Below are positions 23,807 to 32,751 of a DNA stretch of 64,000 bases, piece by piece. The notes below the pieces were generated by a model that was not told the DNA's origin, made no database searches, and saw only the letters and a list, made by a program, of their open reading frames with translations. Location of the stretch: contig NZ_CP126107.1 of NCBI RefSeq assembly GCF_030123365.1, forward strand, positions 3,929,501 to 3,993,500, written 5' to 3'. Each line of letters opens with the position of its first letter. Within the stretch, counting starts at the first letter, position 1. Origin of the DNA: Neobacillus sp. SuZ13. GTDB taxonomy: Bacteria; Bacillota; Bacilli; Bacillales; Cytobacillaceae. The translations under genes and the position numbers were made by a program.

Positions 23807-23877
23807 AGCAGGAAAAACGTTGCTTCTCGTCGAAATAGTAAAAAAATGTTATTTTTGATTATAGAGGAGTGTTAATT

Positions 23878-24108
23878 GTGGATAAGGTAACATGCATTGC
23901 CTACCTATTATACAAATCATCTAAGAATCAAGACATTAAAGAAAAAGCAATCCTTTTATTAAACGGAGATGTGTCCATACGGGATTTAAAAAGAAATGCG
24001 TCTATTCAGGCAAATGTGGTCATCGCAGAATCACTACTGAAAAAGAACCAAATCGACAAAGACCAAGTTCAACTCTTTGCGGAGCAATTTATGTATTTGG
24101 AAGTATAA
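23878..24108 (+). CDS. Small helical protein, unknown
   Basis: A 76-residue, mostly helical protein from a GTG start with AGAGGAG eight bases upstream (MDKVTCIAYLLYKSSKNQ..., ending EQFMYLEV). The longer frame starts inside the ribosome site. No family is recognised. A CodY-like box lies 72 bases before the start, hinting at nutrient control (inference). Confidence 0.65.
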   Translation: MDKVTCIAYLLYKSSKNQDIKEKAILLLNGDVSIRDLKRNASIQANVVIAESLLKKNQIDKDQVQLFAEQFMYLEV

Positions 24109-24124
24109 CCTTTCAAGTTGGAAG

Positions 24125-24589
24125 TTATTGTCCAATTTGTTTTTCATAACAAAAAATACCACTTCCATTTTTCATGGTTGCTGAATTATAATAGGTAAAT
24201 CCTAATGCTTCCCAAAAGCGTTGCGCTCGGATGTTCTCTTTTAAAACACCAATTCTAACGGCTTTCTTACCTCGTTTTAGCATTTCATTTTCGTAGACTG
24301 CAAATGCCTGTGCACCGAACCCATATCCTTGATAATCTCCATGCAGCAGTAATAGACCCAGCCACGGGTAATGGTCTTTCGGATTTTCTATCAAGTAATC
24401 AATTATTCCAATGTACGTATCATCAAGCTTAATAAAGACACTGTTTGTATTAGGATTTAAGAACTCTTCTTCCATGTCAGCAAGTGTTCTGGCCTCTCTA
24501 CCATTTTCAAAAATATTATATTCGGGATTCGAGTTAATCATCTCGAGTGCAATATATAACGTTTCTTTTTTAACCTCTTCAAAATACAT
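24125..24589 (-). CDS. GNAT-family N-acetyltransferase
   Basis: A 154-residue acetyl-CoA-dependent acetyltransferase. The acetyl-CoA pyrophosphate loop is LLLHGDYQGYGFGAQAF (the Q-x-x-G-x-G/A motif), followed by the typical RIGVLKENIRAQRFWEALGF segment and the C-terminal YYNSATMKNGSG strand. Start has GGAGG about 12 bases upstream. Acceptor unknown. Confidence 0.87.
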   Translation of the reverse strand: MYFEEVKKETLYIALEMINSNPEYNIFENGREARTLADMEEEFLNPNTNSVFIKLDDTYIGIIDYLIENPKDHYPWLGLLLLHGDYQGYGFGAQAFAVYENEMLKRGKKAVRIGVLKENIRAQRFWEALGFTYYNSATMKNGSGIFCYEKQIGQ

Positions 24590-24773
24590 TGAAATTAGAA
24601 ACCTCCATTTTATAATTTTTCTAATATGATTATATCAAAACTTAATACTTTAGAAATGTTTGTCGAACAATTCATGTCATAATTTTTTAAATTGTTAAAT
24701 ACGTTTAATCGTTGTGTAATTTTATAACATTACAAAACCAATTATTTTATTTATAGAAAAGGAGATTTTATTT

Positions 24774-24908
24774 ATGGTACAAGTAGAAGTAACAGTAACT
24801 TTTGAGGGAAAAAGCTATTTAACAAATGTTATCGCCAATCGTGAAACTTCAGAGGATGAAATATTCCAACTTGCATTAGAACAAGTTCAAAAGCAATGGA
24901 AGAAATAA
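24774..24908 (+). CDS. BA3454-family small stress-response protein
   Basis: A 44-residue protein (MVQVEVTVTFEGKSYLTNVI... ending VQKQWKK) with AAAGGAG before the ATG and a strong terminator after the stop. It resembles the BA3454 family, small proteins of Bacillus described as stress-responsive. One beta-hairpin and one C-terminal helix are likely. No sigma-B promoter was seen. Confidence 0.7.
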   Translation: MVQVEVTVTFEGKSYLTNVIANRETSEDEIFQLALEQVQKQWKK

Positions 24909-24946
24909 TAAAAACCCAGCAGATGTGATTCTGCTGGGTTTTTATT
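24909..24946 (+). terminator. Rho-independent terminator
   Basis: AAAACCCAGCAGA pairs with TCTGCTGGGTTTT, then a T-rich tail; it ends the small stress gene and, on the other strand, may serve the YjdF-like gene. Confidence 0.9.
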
Positions 24947-24955
24947 TGTTTAGAT

Positions 24956-25576
24956 TTAATCACTCGTTACAATTTTTTGAAGCTGGCGTGAATGAATGCT
25001 ACGTAAAGTAATGTAAGAAATAAGACTACCAATTAAGGCTAATAGCATGTCCCATTGGGTATCCCAGACATCCCCTTGAGTGCCAAGGAAGGCCTCAGCT
25101 GCTTCTCCTGTCAACAAAGCCACAGTGAATTCGACTAATTCATAGGTTGCACTAATGGCTAAACATATGCAGATCACCGTGACGGGCAGCCATTTGGATT
25201 CGCGCAACGGAGAAGTTCTTATCAATAATTCACGGATAATAATCGCAGGAATAAACCCTTGAGCAAAATGGCCAAGACGGTCATAATAATTGCGGTCCAA
25301 GTCCCAAATATCTCTAAACCAATTAAACAACGGCATTTCAGCATATGTATAGTGACCGCCAATAAATAAGATTGAAGCATGAACAAGGACTAAAAAATAA
25401 ACAAGTATTGTAAATTGAAAGAAACGATAGGTTAACAATAAGATAAATACACCAATTAGTGCCGGAATCACTTCTAGCCACCACGTAAAACGATCATGCG
25501 GATGAATCGCCGACCAAATAAGAACAGTAGAGAAAAGAAGGAGAAAAATAATAAGACTTCGATGTTCCTTTAGCAA
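24956..25576 (-). CDS. YjdF/DUF2238-type membrane protein
   Basis: A 206-residue protein with five to six membrane helices. Conserved polar residues lie in or near helices: YYDRLGHFAQGF, YELVEF and QGDVWDTQWDM, the DUF2238 signatures. The TTG start is placed by GAGG seven bases upstream. The same D-x3-H / E-x2-EF / DT-x2-D pattern is found in the paralogous pair at 52438-53594, so three members of a wider family occur in this window. Activity unknown. Confidence 0.82.
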   Translation of the reverse strand: MLKEHRSLIIFLLLFSTVLIWSAIHPHDRFTWWLEVIPALIGVFILLLTYRFFQFTILVYFLVLVHASILFIGGHYTYAEMPLFNWFRDIWDLDRNYYDRLGHFAQGFIPAIIIRELLIRTSPLRESKWLPVTVICICLAISATYELVEFTVALLTGEAAEAFLGTQGDVWDTQWDMLLALIGSLISYITLRSIHSRQLQKIVTSD

Positions 25577-25652
25577 GCGAATACCTCGTTTCCAAGTTTG
25601 TTGGTAGAAAGCATGTATAAAGGTGCTTACAAAATACTTTCTTTTATGAACT

Positions 25653-25697
25653 AAAGAAACTGTATGTTTCTACGATGAGACATACAGTTTCTTTTTT
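25653..25697. terminator. Bidirectional terminator next to helD
   Basis: AAAGAAACTGTATGT pairs with ACATACAGTTTCTTT, a long near-perfect stem directly past the helD stop. Confidence 0.88.
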
Positions 25698-25698
25698 G

Positions 25699-28038
25699 TT
25701 AGATTACACTTGTTTTTTCGAGGGAGTAGGTATCGTTTGGCGTTTCTTCCATTAGCGGACTAATCCCTGATGTGGTAAGCAAATGCAGCTCATGCATGGC
25801 TCTTGTACAGACAGTATAAAATAATTTCCGTTCACTTTCTTCCTTGTATTGGGAACAATCATACAAAATAACTGCATCGAATTCAATCCCTTTCGCCAGG
25901 TACGAAGGAATGACAAGAATCCCTTTTTCATAGGAGATTGTTCCCTTCTCAATTAGATGCAATGGAATCTCGTTCTTAAGCTCACGATAGGCCTTTATGC
26001 TTTCATCAGAGGTCCTGCAGATGACTGCAATAGTACGATGTCCTTCATTTTGAAAATCTTTTATTTTCCTTATAATTAATCCTGTTCTGCCATCCTCATC
26101 AATGACTGAAACTAACGGCTTCCTGCCCCTGCGATTAAAGGGTTCAATCTTTTCCCCGCCCTCAATCAACGTACTGGTAAAGTCGACAATTTCCTTTGTC
26201 GATCGATAGGTTTTGGTAAGGACAAACGATTCGACCTCCTCCCCTGCTTTGACTTGGTTAGTTAGAACAGTTTCCGCACCCGTAGCACCAGAAAATATTG
26301 CTTGATTAAAATCCCCAAGCAATGTCATTTTGCTATAAGGAAATAGAGTTTGAATAAAAGCAAACTGAAATGGTGAATAATCTTGTGCTTCATCAATAAA
26401 AATATGCCGAATCGCCGTATTAGACTTACGCCCCTCAATTAAATCCTGGAGATACACATATGGCGTGGCATCCTCATATGGAATGATCTTTTCATTTAAT
26501 TTATCCATTGTCTGACTGCAAATTTTATTCCATTCAACCGGCAGGCTTTTATCTATATATTCAGCTTGCTTAAATAACTGGCAATAAACGCGGGGAGCAT
26601 CAACAAACCGTAAACTTTTTACGCGTGTAAATAATGGCTTGAACTTCTCTTTTACGACCATTTCTGCAAGAAACTTTTGCTCCTGCTCAAAATCATCAAA
26701 TGAATTCCCGGAAAATTGATTCTTTTCCTGAAGCTTTTTGAAAGCCTCCATAAAATCTTCTTTTTCGAGGTATTGGATTTCATCCTCCACCCAACTCCTT
26801 GATCGCTCTTGTCTAACTTTTCGCTTTAGGTCTCTTAACAACCATTCTTTAACAAGCTTCATTCGATTAGGAATGGTAATGTGATCCTCTAAGGAATAAA
26901 AATAATCATGAATCTCCTTTTTAGAAATTAATACATCGCCTCTAAATTTTAAATCCCTAAAAATTAGGCCCTTCTGAGATAAACCCTTCGCGTACTGATC
27001 GATAATATTCTTAAAGTCCAAACTTGCTTTAAAGCGAATCCCCTCAACTCTTTCATGATAATCCTTTTCATCCTTTCCACTTAGCAAATACTCCATCTGG
27101 GTAAAAGGATCTTCCACATCAAATTCCTTCCCTAATCGAGAATTTAGGTATTCCTGAAAAGTGGATTGCTGCATATTTTCTTCCCCAAGCTCAGGTAAAA
27201 CTGTGGCAACATAGCTATTAAAAAGCGGGTTAGGCGAAAATAACATAATATTTTCTGAATTTAAAGTCCCACGATAACGATAGAGCAGGTAGGCAACCCG
27301 TTGCAGGGCTGCAGACGTTTTCCCACTCCCCGCAACTCCTTGAACGATCAGTATTTTTGCACGTTCATTGCGAATAATTTCATTTTGCTCTCGTTGAATA
27401 GTAGCAACAATGCTTTTCATTTGAGTACTCGCATTGTTTCCAAGGACCTCCTGAAGCATTTCATCTCCAATCGTTACCCCTGTATCAAACATCCCTTTAA
27501 TCTCGGAGGCTTTAATAATAAATTGACGCTTTAAGCTCATCTCCCCTTCAATTATTCCTTCTGGGATTTTATATTGAGCTGTGCCTGGTGAGTAGTCATA
27601 ATAGAGGCTTGATATGGGTGCGCGCCAATCATAAATTAAGAAGTTTTCATCATGTTCGTCCATCAAGGATGCAATTCCAAGGTATACCTGGTCCATGGCG
27701 GCTTCCCCTTTTTCTAAAAAATCGATCCGGCCAAAGTATGGGGAATACTTTAATCTTGACAGGGTGTTAAGCTGTTTATCCAGCTGTTTATGTGTCCGCT
27801 CACGTTCAGAGAGGAGTTCAACCTGCTGTTTGATACTCGCTGCTGTTTCAATTACATCATCAGGTTCATCTAAATTGACGGTTACATCTTCCCAAAATTC
27901 CTTTCGAATCTCAAGGACATCTGCACCTACTTTTCCTGCATTTGATTTTAATTTATTTATTTTTTTATCAATTTCATTTACCACTGAAGTGACTCTTGTT
28001 TGTTCCATTTGCCAATCTTTGCTTAGTAAATCGCTCAT
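25699..28038 (-). CDS. helD: HelD, RNA-polymerase recycling helicase-like ATPase
   Basis: A 779-residue superfamily 1 (UvrD/Rep-like) protein of the HelD type, which releases stalled or post-termination RNA polymerase. The N-terminal coiled coil (about 1-85, EIDKKINKLKSNAGKVG) enters the polymerase channel; Walker A GVAGSGKTS is near residue 235; Walker B IFIDEAQDYSP is near 547; LTKTYRSTKEIV and TRAMHELHLL follow. The ATG at 28038 has GGAG nine bases upstream; the extra 52 codons of the longer frame lack a site and are not protein-like. Length fits B. subtilis HelD. Confidence 0.93.
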   Translation of the reverse strand: MSDLLSKDWQMEQTRVTSVVNEIDKKINKLKSNAGKVGADVLEIRKEFWEDVTVNLDEPDDVIETAASIKQQVELLSERERTHKQLDKQLNTLSRLKYSPYFGRIDFLEKGEAAMDQVYLGIASLMDEHDENFLIYDWRAPISSLYYDYSPGTAQYKIPEGIIEGEMSLKRQFIIKASEIKGMFDTGVTIGDEMLQEVLGNNASTQMKSIVATIQREQNEIIRNERAKILIVQGVAGSGKTSAALQRVAYLLYRYRGTLNSENIMLFSPNPLFNSYVATVLPELGEENMQQSTFQEYLNSRLGKEFDVEDPFTQMEYLLSGKDEKDYHERVEGIRFKASLDFKNIIDQYAKGLSQKGLIFRDLKFRGDVLISKKEIHDYFYSLEDHITIPNRMKLVKEWLLRDLKRKVRQERSRSWVEDEIQYLEKEDFMEAFKKLQEKNQFSGNSFDDFEQEQKFLAEMVVKEKFKPLFTRVKSLRFVDAPRVYCQLFKQAEYIDKSLPVEWNKICSQTMDKLNEKIIPYEDATPYVYLQDLIEGRKSNTAIRHIFIDEAQDYSPFQFAFIQTLFPYSKMTLLGDFNQAIFSGATGAETVLTNQVKAGEEVESFVLTKTYRSTKEIVDFTSTLIEGGEKIEPFNRRGRKPLVSVIDEDGRTGLIIRKIKDFQNEGHRTIAVICRTSDESIKAYRELKNEIPLHLIEKGTISYEKGILVIPSYLAKGIEFDAVILYDCSQYKEESERKLFYTVCTRAMHELHLLTTSGISPLMEETPNDTYSLEKTSVI

Positions 28039-28112
28039 CCAACCACTCTCCAGGTAAGTTTTGGTCAATTGTTGACAATTGAATCTAATTGTGTTAATGT
28101 TATAATAGGTAT

Positions 28113-28227
28113 TTTTTAAACAATTACATAATAAATAATTTATGCCAACTGTCATTTTATCATGCTGCCCCGACATTTTCAAGAAGATTATCACTACGAA
28201 TCAAAAACGCCTTTTGGGCGTTTTTTT
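28113..28227 (+). ncRNA. Candidate small RNA
   Basis: TTGAAT (28079-28084) and TATAAT (28101-28106), 16 bases apart, point into a stretch with no gene that ends about 115 bases later in a clean terminator, AAAAACGCC/GGCGTTTTT. ACAATT-N6-AATTGT (28075-28092) overlaps the -35. The transcript would contain a C-rich, possibly unpaired segment, TGCTGCCCCGAC, a feature of some regulatory RNAs that pair with ribosome sites. Start and existence are inferred. Confidence 0.35.
28203..28227 (+). terminator. Orphan rho-independent terminator
   Basis: AAAAACGCC and GGCGTTTTT with a T-run on the plus strand, with no coding gene upstream on that strand. Confidence 0.8.
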
Positions 28228-28352
28228 ATTGTCAATTTTCCTTTACAGCACCCGATAAATCTATAACCTTTCCCTTATAGAAAATTCAATCTGCCATTTT
28301 AACTTATAAAGATAGTATTGGAAAAATCTAAAAAAAAATTAATAAAATCTAA

Positions 28353-28382
28353 TTGACAATAAGTTTGTCAGCAACATATAAT
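28353..28382 (+). promoter_or_regulatory. Sigma-A promoter of yceI with overlapping inverted repeat
   Basis: TTGACA (28353-28358) and TATAAT (28377-28382), 18 bases apart. TGACAA-N5-TTGTCA (28354-28370) covers the -35 box and spacer, a position suited to a repressor of MarR or similar type. Confidence 0.7.
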
Positions 28383-28453
28383 TTATCTTGAATTAAGTTA
28401 TTTTGATTTCGAGATAAAATGATTAAAAACAAACATACTGGAGGAATTTAAGA

Positions 28454-28987
28454 ATGACTAAAACAAAATGGGCTCTTGATGCATCACACAGCAGTGTAGA
28501 TTTTTCTGTTCGCCATATGATGATTGCAAATGTGAAAGGTACTTTCAACAAATTTGATGCGACAATCGAAGCAGATCCAACAGATTTAACAACAGCAAAT
28601 ATTGAATTTTCCGTTGATACAGCAAGTGTTAATACAAGAAATCAGGATCGTGACGGACATTTAGTTTCAGCAGATTTCTTTGATGCAGCAAATCATCCAG
28701 CGATGACATTTCGCTCCACAAAAATTGAAAAAACTGACGATGGTGAATACAACGTTACAGGTGATTTAACACTTCGCGGAGTGACAAAACCAGAAACCTT
28801 TGCGGTTACTTTTGAAGGTCAAGGAAAAGATCCATGGGGGAATGAAAAAGTTGGTTTCAGTGCAGAAGGTACGATTAATCGTTCTGAATATGGCCTAGTT
28901 TGGAATGCTGCCCTTGAAACTGGCGGCGTCCTAGTAGCTGATAAAGTAAAAATCAACCTTCAAATTCAAGCAGCAAAAGCTGAATAA
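28454..28987 (+). CDS. YceI-family protein
   Basis: A 177-residue protein with the YceI lipocalin-like beta-barrel: KWALDASHSSVDFSVRHMM, GTFNKFDATIEADPTDL, then VSADFFDAANHPAMTFRST, ITGDLTLRGVTKP-like and GFSAEGTINRSEYGL. Members bind polyprenyl or amphiphilic molecules. There is no signal peptide, as is usual in Bacillus copies. Strong GGAGG ribosome site. Probably repressible through the inverted repeat over its promoter. Confidence 0.92.
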   Translation: MTKTKWALDASHSSVDFSVRHMMIANVKGTFNKFDATIEADPTDLTTANIEFSVDTASVNTRNQDRDGHLVSADFFDAANHPAMTFRSTKIEKTDDGEYNVTGDLTLRGVTKPETFAVTFEGQGKDPWGNEKVGFSAEGTINRSEYGLVWNAALETGGVLVADKVKINLQIQAAKAE

Positions 28988-29007
28988 TTAAGGTTAATAC
29001 AATAGGC

Positions 29008-29043
29008 ATCAGGCGTGAATCCACTAAAGAGTTCACGCCTGAT
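29008..29043 (+). terminator. Terminator after yceI
   Basis: ATCAGGCGTGAA pairs with TTCACGCCTGAT; the T-tail is interrupted. Confidence 0.8.
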
Positions 29044-29068
29044 ATTTGTATTTGAATAATATAAAAAA

Positions 29069-30010
29069 CTAAACTATCAATCGATCTAGCTCTTCTTTCA
29101 AAAACTTAGCAAGCTCCAACATTCCAAATTTACCTGCCTTTGTTTCCGCCTCTGAATTATAATTCGTATTTGTATTGATGTCATACGTATAAATTTCGCC
29201 TGCTCCACTACGAATAAATTCAATGCCGGCAACTTGAATATGGTTTGCAGCAAGTACATGCTCATACTTTTTAATAATCGGGGCTGAAAAATCAGTAATG
29301 ATTTCAAATTTTGGTTTCTCTTCCTTTTCTTCACCAACTGGACAAAATAAATCACCAATCTGGCAGGCATCTGCCGGGCATAATTGAAATCCATCAGACG
29401 TATCTACTTTAACTGCATATACGAATTTCCCACCAATAAATTCACAGCGCGTAATTAAACTCTCTGGTGCTTGTATGTAATCTTGAATTAATGTTACGCC
29501 GTCCACTGGTTCTTCGAAAGAAGGTCCTTCTACATAATTTTTTAATCCCTCTAAGGATTGAAAAAGCTGAACACCCAACCCTTTTCCGGCTCGGTTATGT
29601 TTTGTGATAAAAGGTTTATTTATAAATTCAACTGCCGCCTCAAGGATTTGCTCCTTTCCTACGGCTGCGATGGTTCGAGGTGTTTGGATTCCGTATTTAT
29701 TTAGTTCTAAGTATTGAATAACCTTACTAACTTCCAGCTGAAGGGCTCGTGTTCCGTTAATAACTTTTCTGCCGTGCGCTTCAAGCCAGGCGAGGACTTG
29801 TCCAGCAAATTCGGGAGCAAACCGATGACCTCTTGTATGTGAGGACGCACTCATCCGGTTATAAAAAACTCCTTCTGGTGGTTCTTTTGAAAGGTCCAGA
29901 CGTCCACTGTCTAAATGCCATTCTTCATAAGGCACACCTAATTCGTCTAACCGCTTTGTAAGATGAATGGTCCAGTCGCTATTTTCATGGATGATATATA
30001 CTTTTTTCAA
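29069..30010 (-). CDS. RimK-like ATP-grasp protein
   Basis: A 313-residue ATP-grasp family protein. Visible are GRKVINGTRALQLEVSKVIQYLELNKYGI (substrate/N-domain), the ATP-binding lysine strand FINKPFITKHNRAGKGLGV, QDYIQAPESLITRCEFIGGKFVYAVKV and the metal-binding IYTYDINTNTNYNSE (acidic and asparagine pair). It would join a carboxylate to an amine or thiol using ATP. The TTG start has GAGGGGG upstream. The ligands are unknown; similar genes stand alone in Bacillus. Single gene. Confidence 0.85.
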   Translation of the reverse strand: MKKVYIIHENSDWTIHLTKRLDELGVPYEEWHLDSGRLDLSKEPPEGVFYNRMSASSHTRGHRFAPEFAGQVLAWLEAHGRKVINGTRALQLEVSKVIQYLELNKYGIQTPRTIAAVGKEQILEAAVEFINKPFITKHNRAGKGLGVQLFQSLEGLKNYVEGPSFEEPVDGVTLIQDYIQAPESLITRCEFIGGKFVYAVKVDTSDGFQLCPADACQIGDLFCPVGEEKEEKPKFEIITDFSAPIIKKYEHVLAANHIQVAGIEFIRSGAGEIYTYDINTNTNYNSEAETKAGKFGMLELAKFLKEELDRLIV

Positions 30011-30331
30011 AAGAAAAGACCCCCTCGTACTGATAATATTCTATTAACTTTGCGGGCTTAATTTGCAGAAATCTATCATATTATAAAGTTTCATACTACT
30101 ATAATTTTAGAATTCTATTAACGATTTGTGAAGTAGCAAATCGGTTTCCGAATTATTTTTCCTTAGGATTCGATAAAATTCAACAAAAATAATACATTTG
30201 CCGTCGGTATATATACGAACTAATATACAAATTGTCAGAATAAATAGAAAAACAAAGAGAAATCCCTATTGTTTTGTTTCAATTTTCGAAATATTATTTA
30301 CTAGCAAGCTAAAAAAATTAGGAGGAGTTTT
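30011..30331. other. Intergenic region before inhA
   Basis: This 321-base AT-rich gap between divergent genes holds one clear inverted repeat, CGATTTG-N8-CAAATCG at 30122-30143, which could be an operator for either gene. No coding frame, and no unambiguous sigma-A promoter, was picked out. AGGAGG before 30332 is the inhA ribosome site. Confidence 0.5.
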
Positions 30332-32707
30332 ATGAAGAAACTATTAAAAACAGGTCTATCAACCGCAATCATGGCTGGTACATTGTTTGGTGGATTCCCG
30401 GGCAACTATGCAAGTACATCAGGTGGATCTCTACCAAAAAGTCCGACTACTTTTTCAAAATCTTATGGATCACTAGACTTATCGGTAGTAAATGAAGATA
30501 AATTGATAGAGTTACTAATTAGAGATGGTGTTATCTCTCCGGATGCAACTCAAGCCGAGAAAGAAAAAGCACTACATAATTACCTAGTACAAAAAGGTAA
30601 AGAAGATACCGTAAAAACGAATGACCCAATCGCTGCAAAAGTAAAAGCTGGTGACGCGAAAAAGCAAAAAAAGTTTAAAGAATACAATAATGGGATGATG
30701 AAAGGAAACGGTAACAAATACGGGCAAGACGTAAAAGAAGGAAAATCTCCTGGAGTCGTTAAACAAGGTAAACTTTTAACGCTTGTAGTAGAGTACTCGG
30801 ATTTTGCTCACAACCAAATTCAGCCAAGTCAAACAGATAACTATTACAAGGATTATACGATTGATCACTTTGAAGAAATGATTTTTGGCGCTAACGGAGT
30901 AACAGGTCCAAAAGGAGAAAACTTCATTTCTCAAAAGCAATTTTATGAACAGCAATCTGGTGGTACCTACACAATTAATGGTAAGGCATATGGGTGGTTA
31001 AAAGTACCTGGAACTGCTAAGTTTTACGGTGCCGATAAAGGTACTGGACACGATAACGTAACACCAGGTGGTGCCGCACAATTAGTAAGAGACACATACA
31101 AAGCTGCTATCGATGCTGGAATACCGTTACAAGATTATGATTTGGAGGATCCGCATGATTTAGATGGAGACGGTAATTTCTGGGAGCCAGATGGATTAGT
31201 CGATCACCTTCAAATCATCCACGCTGGTATGGGACAAGAAGCTGGCGGCGGTTCCCTTGGTAATAACGCAATCTGGTCACATCGTTCAGCAGTATTCAAT
31301 GATCCAGATGGTCTTGGCAAAGGATTGCCAGGATTCTATGACTATACTGTAATGCCAGAAGACGGTGCTACTGGCGTATTCGCTCACGAATATGGTCATG
31401 ACTTAGGCCTTCCTGATGAATATGATACAAACTACTCTGGTGCTGACGAGCCAAATCAATATTGGTCCATTATGTCAAGCGGATCATGGGCTGGAAAGGT
31501 TCCTGGAACAGAACCAACAGGTTTCTCCCCTTATGCCAAGCAGTACTTCCAAGCAACACTTGGAGGAAAATGGACTGATCCAACAGTTGTTAATTTAGAG
31601 GATGTTACTTCAAAAGGAACACAGTTTTTACTTGATCAAGCAAATTCACCACTAGGAAAAAATAACCAGGCGATTCGAGTAAATTTACCACAAAAGAAAA
31701 AACACCTATTAGATCCGTTTGCTGGCAAATTCTCTTTCTGGGGTGGCACTGGCGATGAGTCTGACAACAACATGATAACTTCTGTTGATTTAACGGGTAA
31801 GACTTCTGCTACATTGGATTTCGACGCTTTCTATAAAATTGAAAATGAATGGGATTATGCTTTCGTACAAGTTTCTGAAGATAACGGAACAACTTGGAAG
31901 TCTCTTTCAAACGCGAACACGACTTCCCGTGTAGTATCTGGTGTTTATCCAACAATTCCGGCAAATCTTCCAGGCTTCACTGGGGACTCCAATGGCTGGA
32001 CTAAACAATCATTTGATTTATCTGCTTATACTGGCAAAAAGATCCAAGTTAAGTTCCGTTACATTACTGACTGGGGATACAACGACACTGGTTTCTTTGT
32101 TGATAATGTAAAGGTTACTGCTGACGGAACAAGTGTATTAAATGAAGACGGTGAAGGATCAACTTCAGCTTTCACACATAATGGCTTCAACAAGTTCGAC
32201 GGCAATGTCTACGCAGATCACTACTACTTACTTGAATGGCGTAATCATCAAGGAGTAGATCAAGGTCTTGCTCATATTAAACGCGGAAGTTCTTTAATGA
32301 GCTATGATGGTGGGTTAGTAGTTTGGTATGTTGATAATAGCTACACTGATAACTGGACAGGTACTCACCCTGGAAATGGATTCCTAGGTGTAGTAGACTC
32401 CCATCTAGACAAGGACTTACAATGGATTCTAGCTAATGGGAAAACTGCAAAAGCAAGTACTCGTTTCCAAATCGCAGATGCAGCATTTGGCTTAGATCCT
32501 ACTTCAGAATTAAATATAACTTATCCGGGTATTCAAACATTGAATGTACCTAGTCAACCAGCTGTATCTACATTTGATGACAGCAAATCATACTTAAATG
32601 AATTCTTACCAGATGCTGGTCGCGATATCCCGCACTATGGACTAAAAGTCCGTGTAAACGGTCAATCTAAAGACAAATCTGTTGGATCTATCGTAATCTA
32701 TAAGTAA
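30332..32707 (+). CDS. inhA: Immune inhibitor A (secreted M6 metalloprotease)
   Basis: A 791-residue exported zinc protease. A signal peptide (MKKLLKTGLSTAIMAGTLFGG) is followed by a propeptide, the M6 catalytic domain with the zinc motif FAHEYGHDLGLPDEYD (H352, E353, H356), and a C-terminal region including a MAM/concanavalin-like domain (YAFVQVSEDNGTTWKSLSN, KIQVKFRYITDWGYNDTGFFVDNV). Full length compared with B. cereus/thuringiensis InhA, which degrades host antimicrobial peptides and other proteins. Bacilli without known pathogenicity also carry it. Single gene with a strong ribosome site and terminator. Confidence 0.95.
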   Translation: MKKLLKTGLSTAIMAGTLFGGFPGNYASTSGGSLPKSPTTFSKSYGSLDLSVVNEDKLIELLIRDGVISPDATQAEKEKALHNYLVQKGKEDTVKTNDPIAAKVKAGDAKKQKKFKEYNNGMMKGNGNKYGQDVKEGKSPGVVKQGKLLTLVVEYSDFAHNQIQPSQTDNYYKDYTIDHFEEMIFGANGVTGPKGENFISQKQFYEQQSGGTYTINGKAYGWLKVPGTAKFYGADKGTGHDNVTPGGAAQLVRDTYKAAIDAGIPLQDYDLEDPHDLDGDGNFWEPDGLVDHLQIIHAGMGQEAGGGSLGNNAIWSHRSAVFNDPDGLGKGLPGFYDYTVMPEDGATGVFAHEYGHDLGLPDEYDTNYSGADEPNQYWSIMSSGSWAGKVPGTEPTGFSPYAKQYFQATLGGKWTDPTVVNLEDVTSKGTQFLLDQANSPLGKNNQAIRVNLPQKKKHLLDPFAGKFSFWGGTGDESDNNMITSVDLTGKTSATLDFDAFYKIENEWDYAFVQVSEDNGTTWKSLSNANTTSRVVSGVYPTIPANLPGFTGDSNGWTKQSFDLSAYTGKKIQVKFRYITDWGYNDTGFFVDNVKVTADGTSVLNEDGEGSTSAFTHNGFNKFDGNVYADHYYLLEWRNHQGVDQGLAHIKRGSSLMSYDGGLVVWYVDNSYTDNWTGTHPGNGFLGVVDSHLDKDLQWILANGKTAKASTRFQIADAAFGLDPTSELNITYPGIQTLNVPSQPAVSTFDDSKSYLNEFLPDAGRDIPHYGLKVRVNGQSKDKSVGSIVIYK

Positions 32708-32715
32708 TGAAATGA

Positions 32716-32751
32716 GTCCCACCTTCTTACTCTAGAAGGTGGGACTTTTTT
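32716..32751. terminator. Terminator between inhA and the L,D-transpeptidase gene
   Basis: GTCCCACCTTCT pairs with AGAAGGTGGGAC, followed by a T-run; it overlaps the end of the convergent gene. Confidence 0.92.

Larger units (their letters stand above)
28039..28453. other. Intergenic region between divergent helD and yceI
   Basis: This 415-base gap holds a possible plus-strand promoter with overlapping inverted repeat (28075-28106), a stray terminator (28203-28227) and the yceI promoter with its inverted repeat (28353-28382). No coding frame is supported. Confidence 0.6.
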
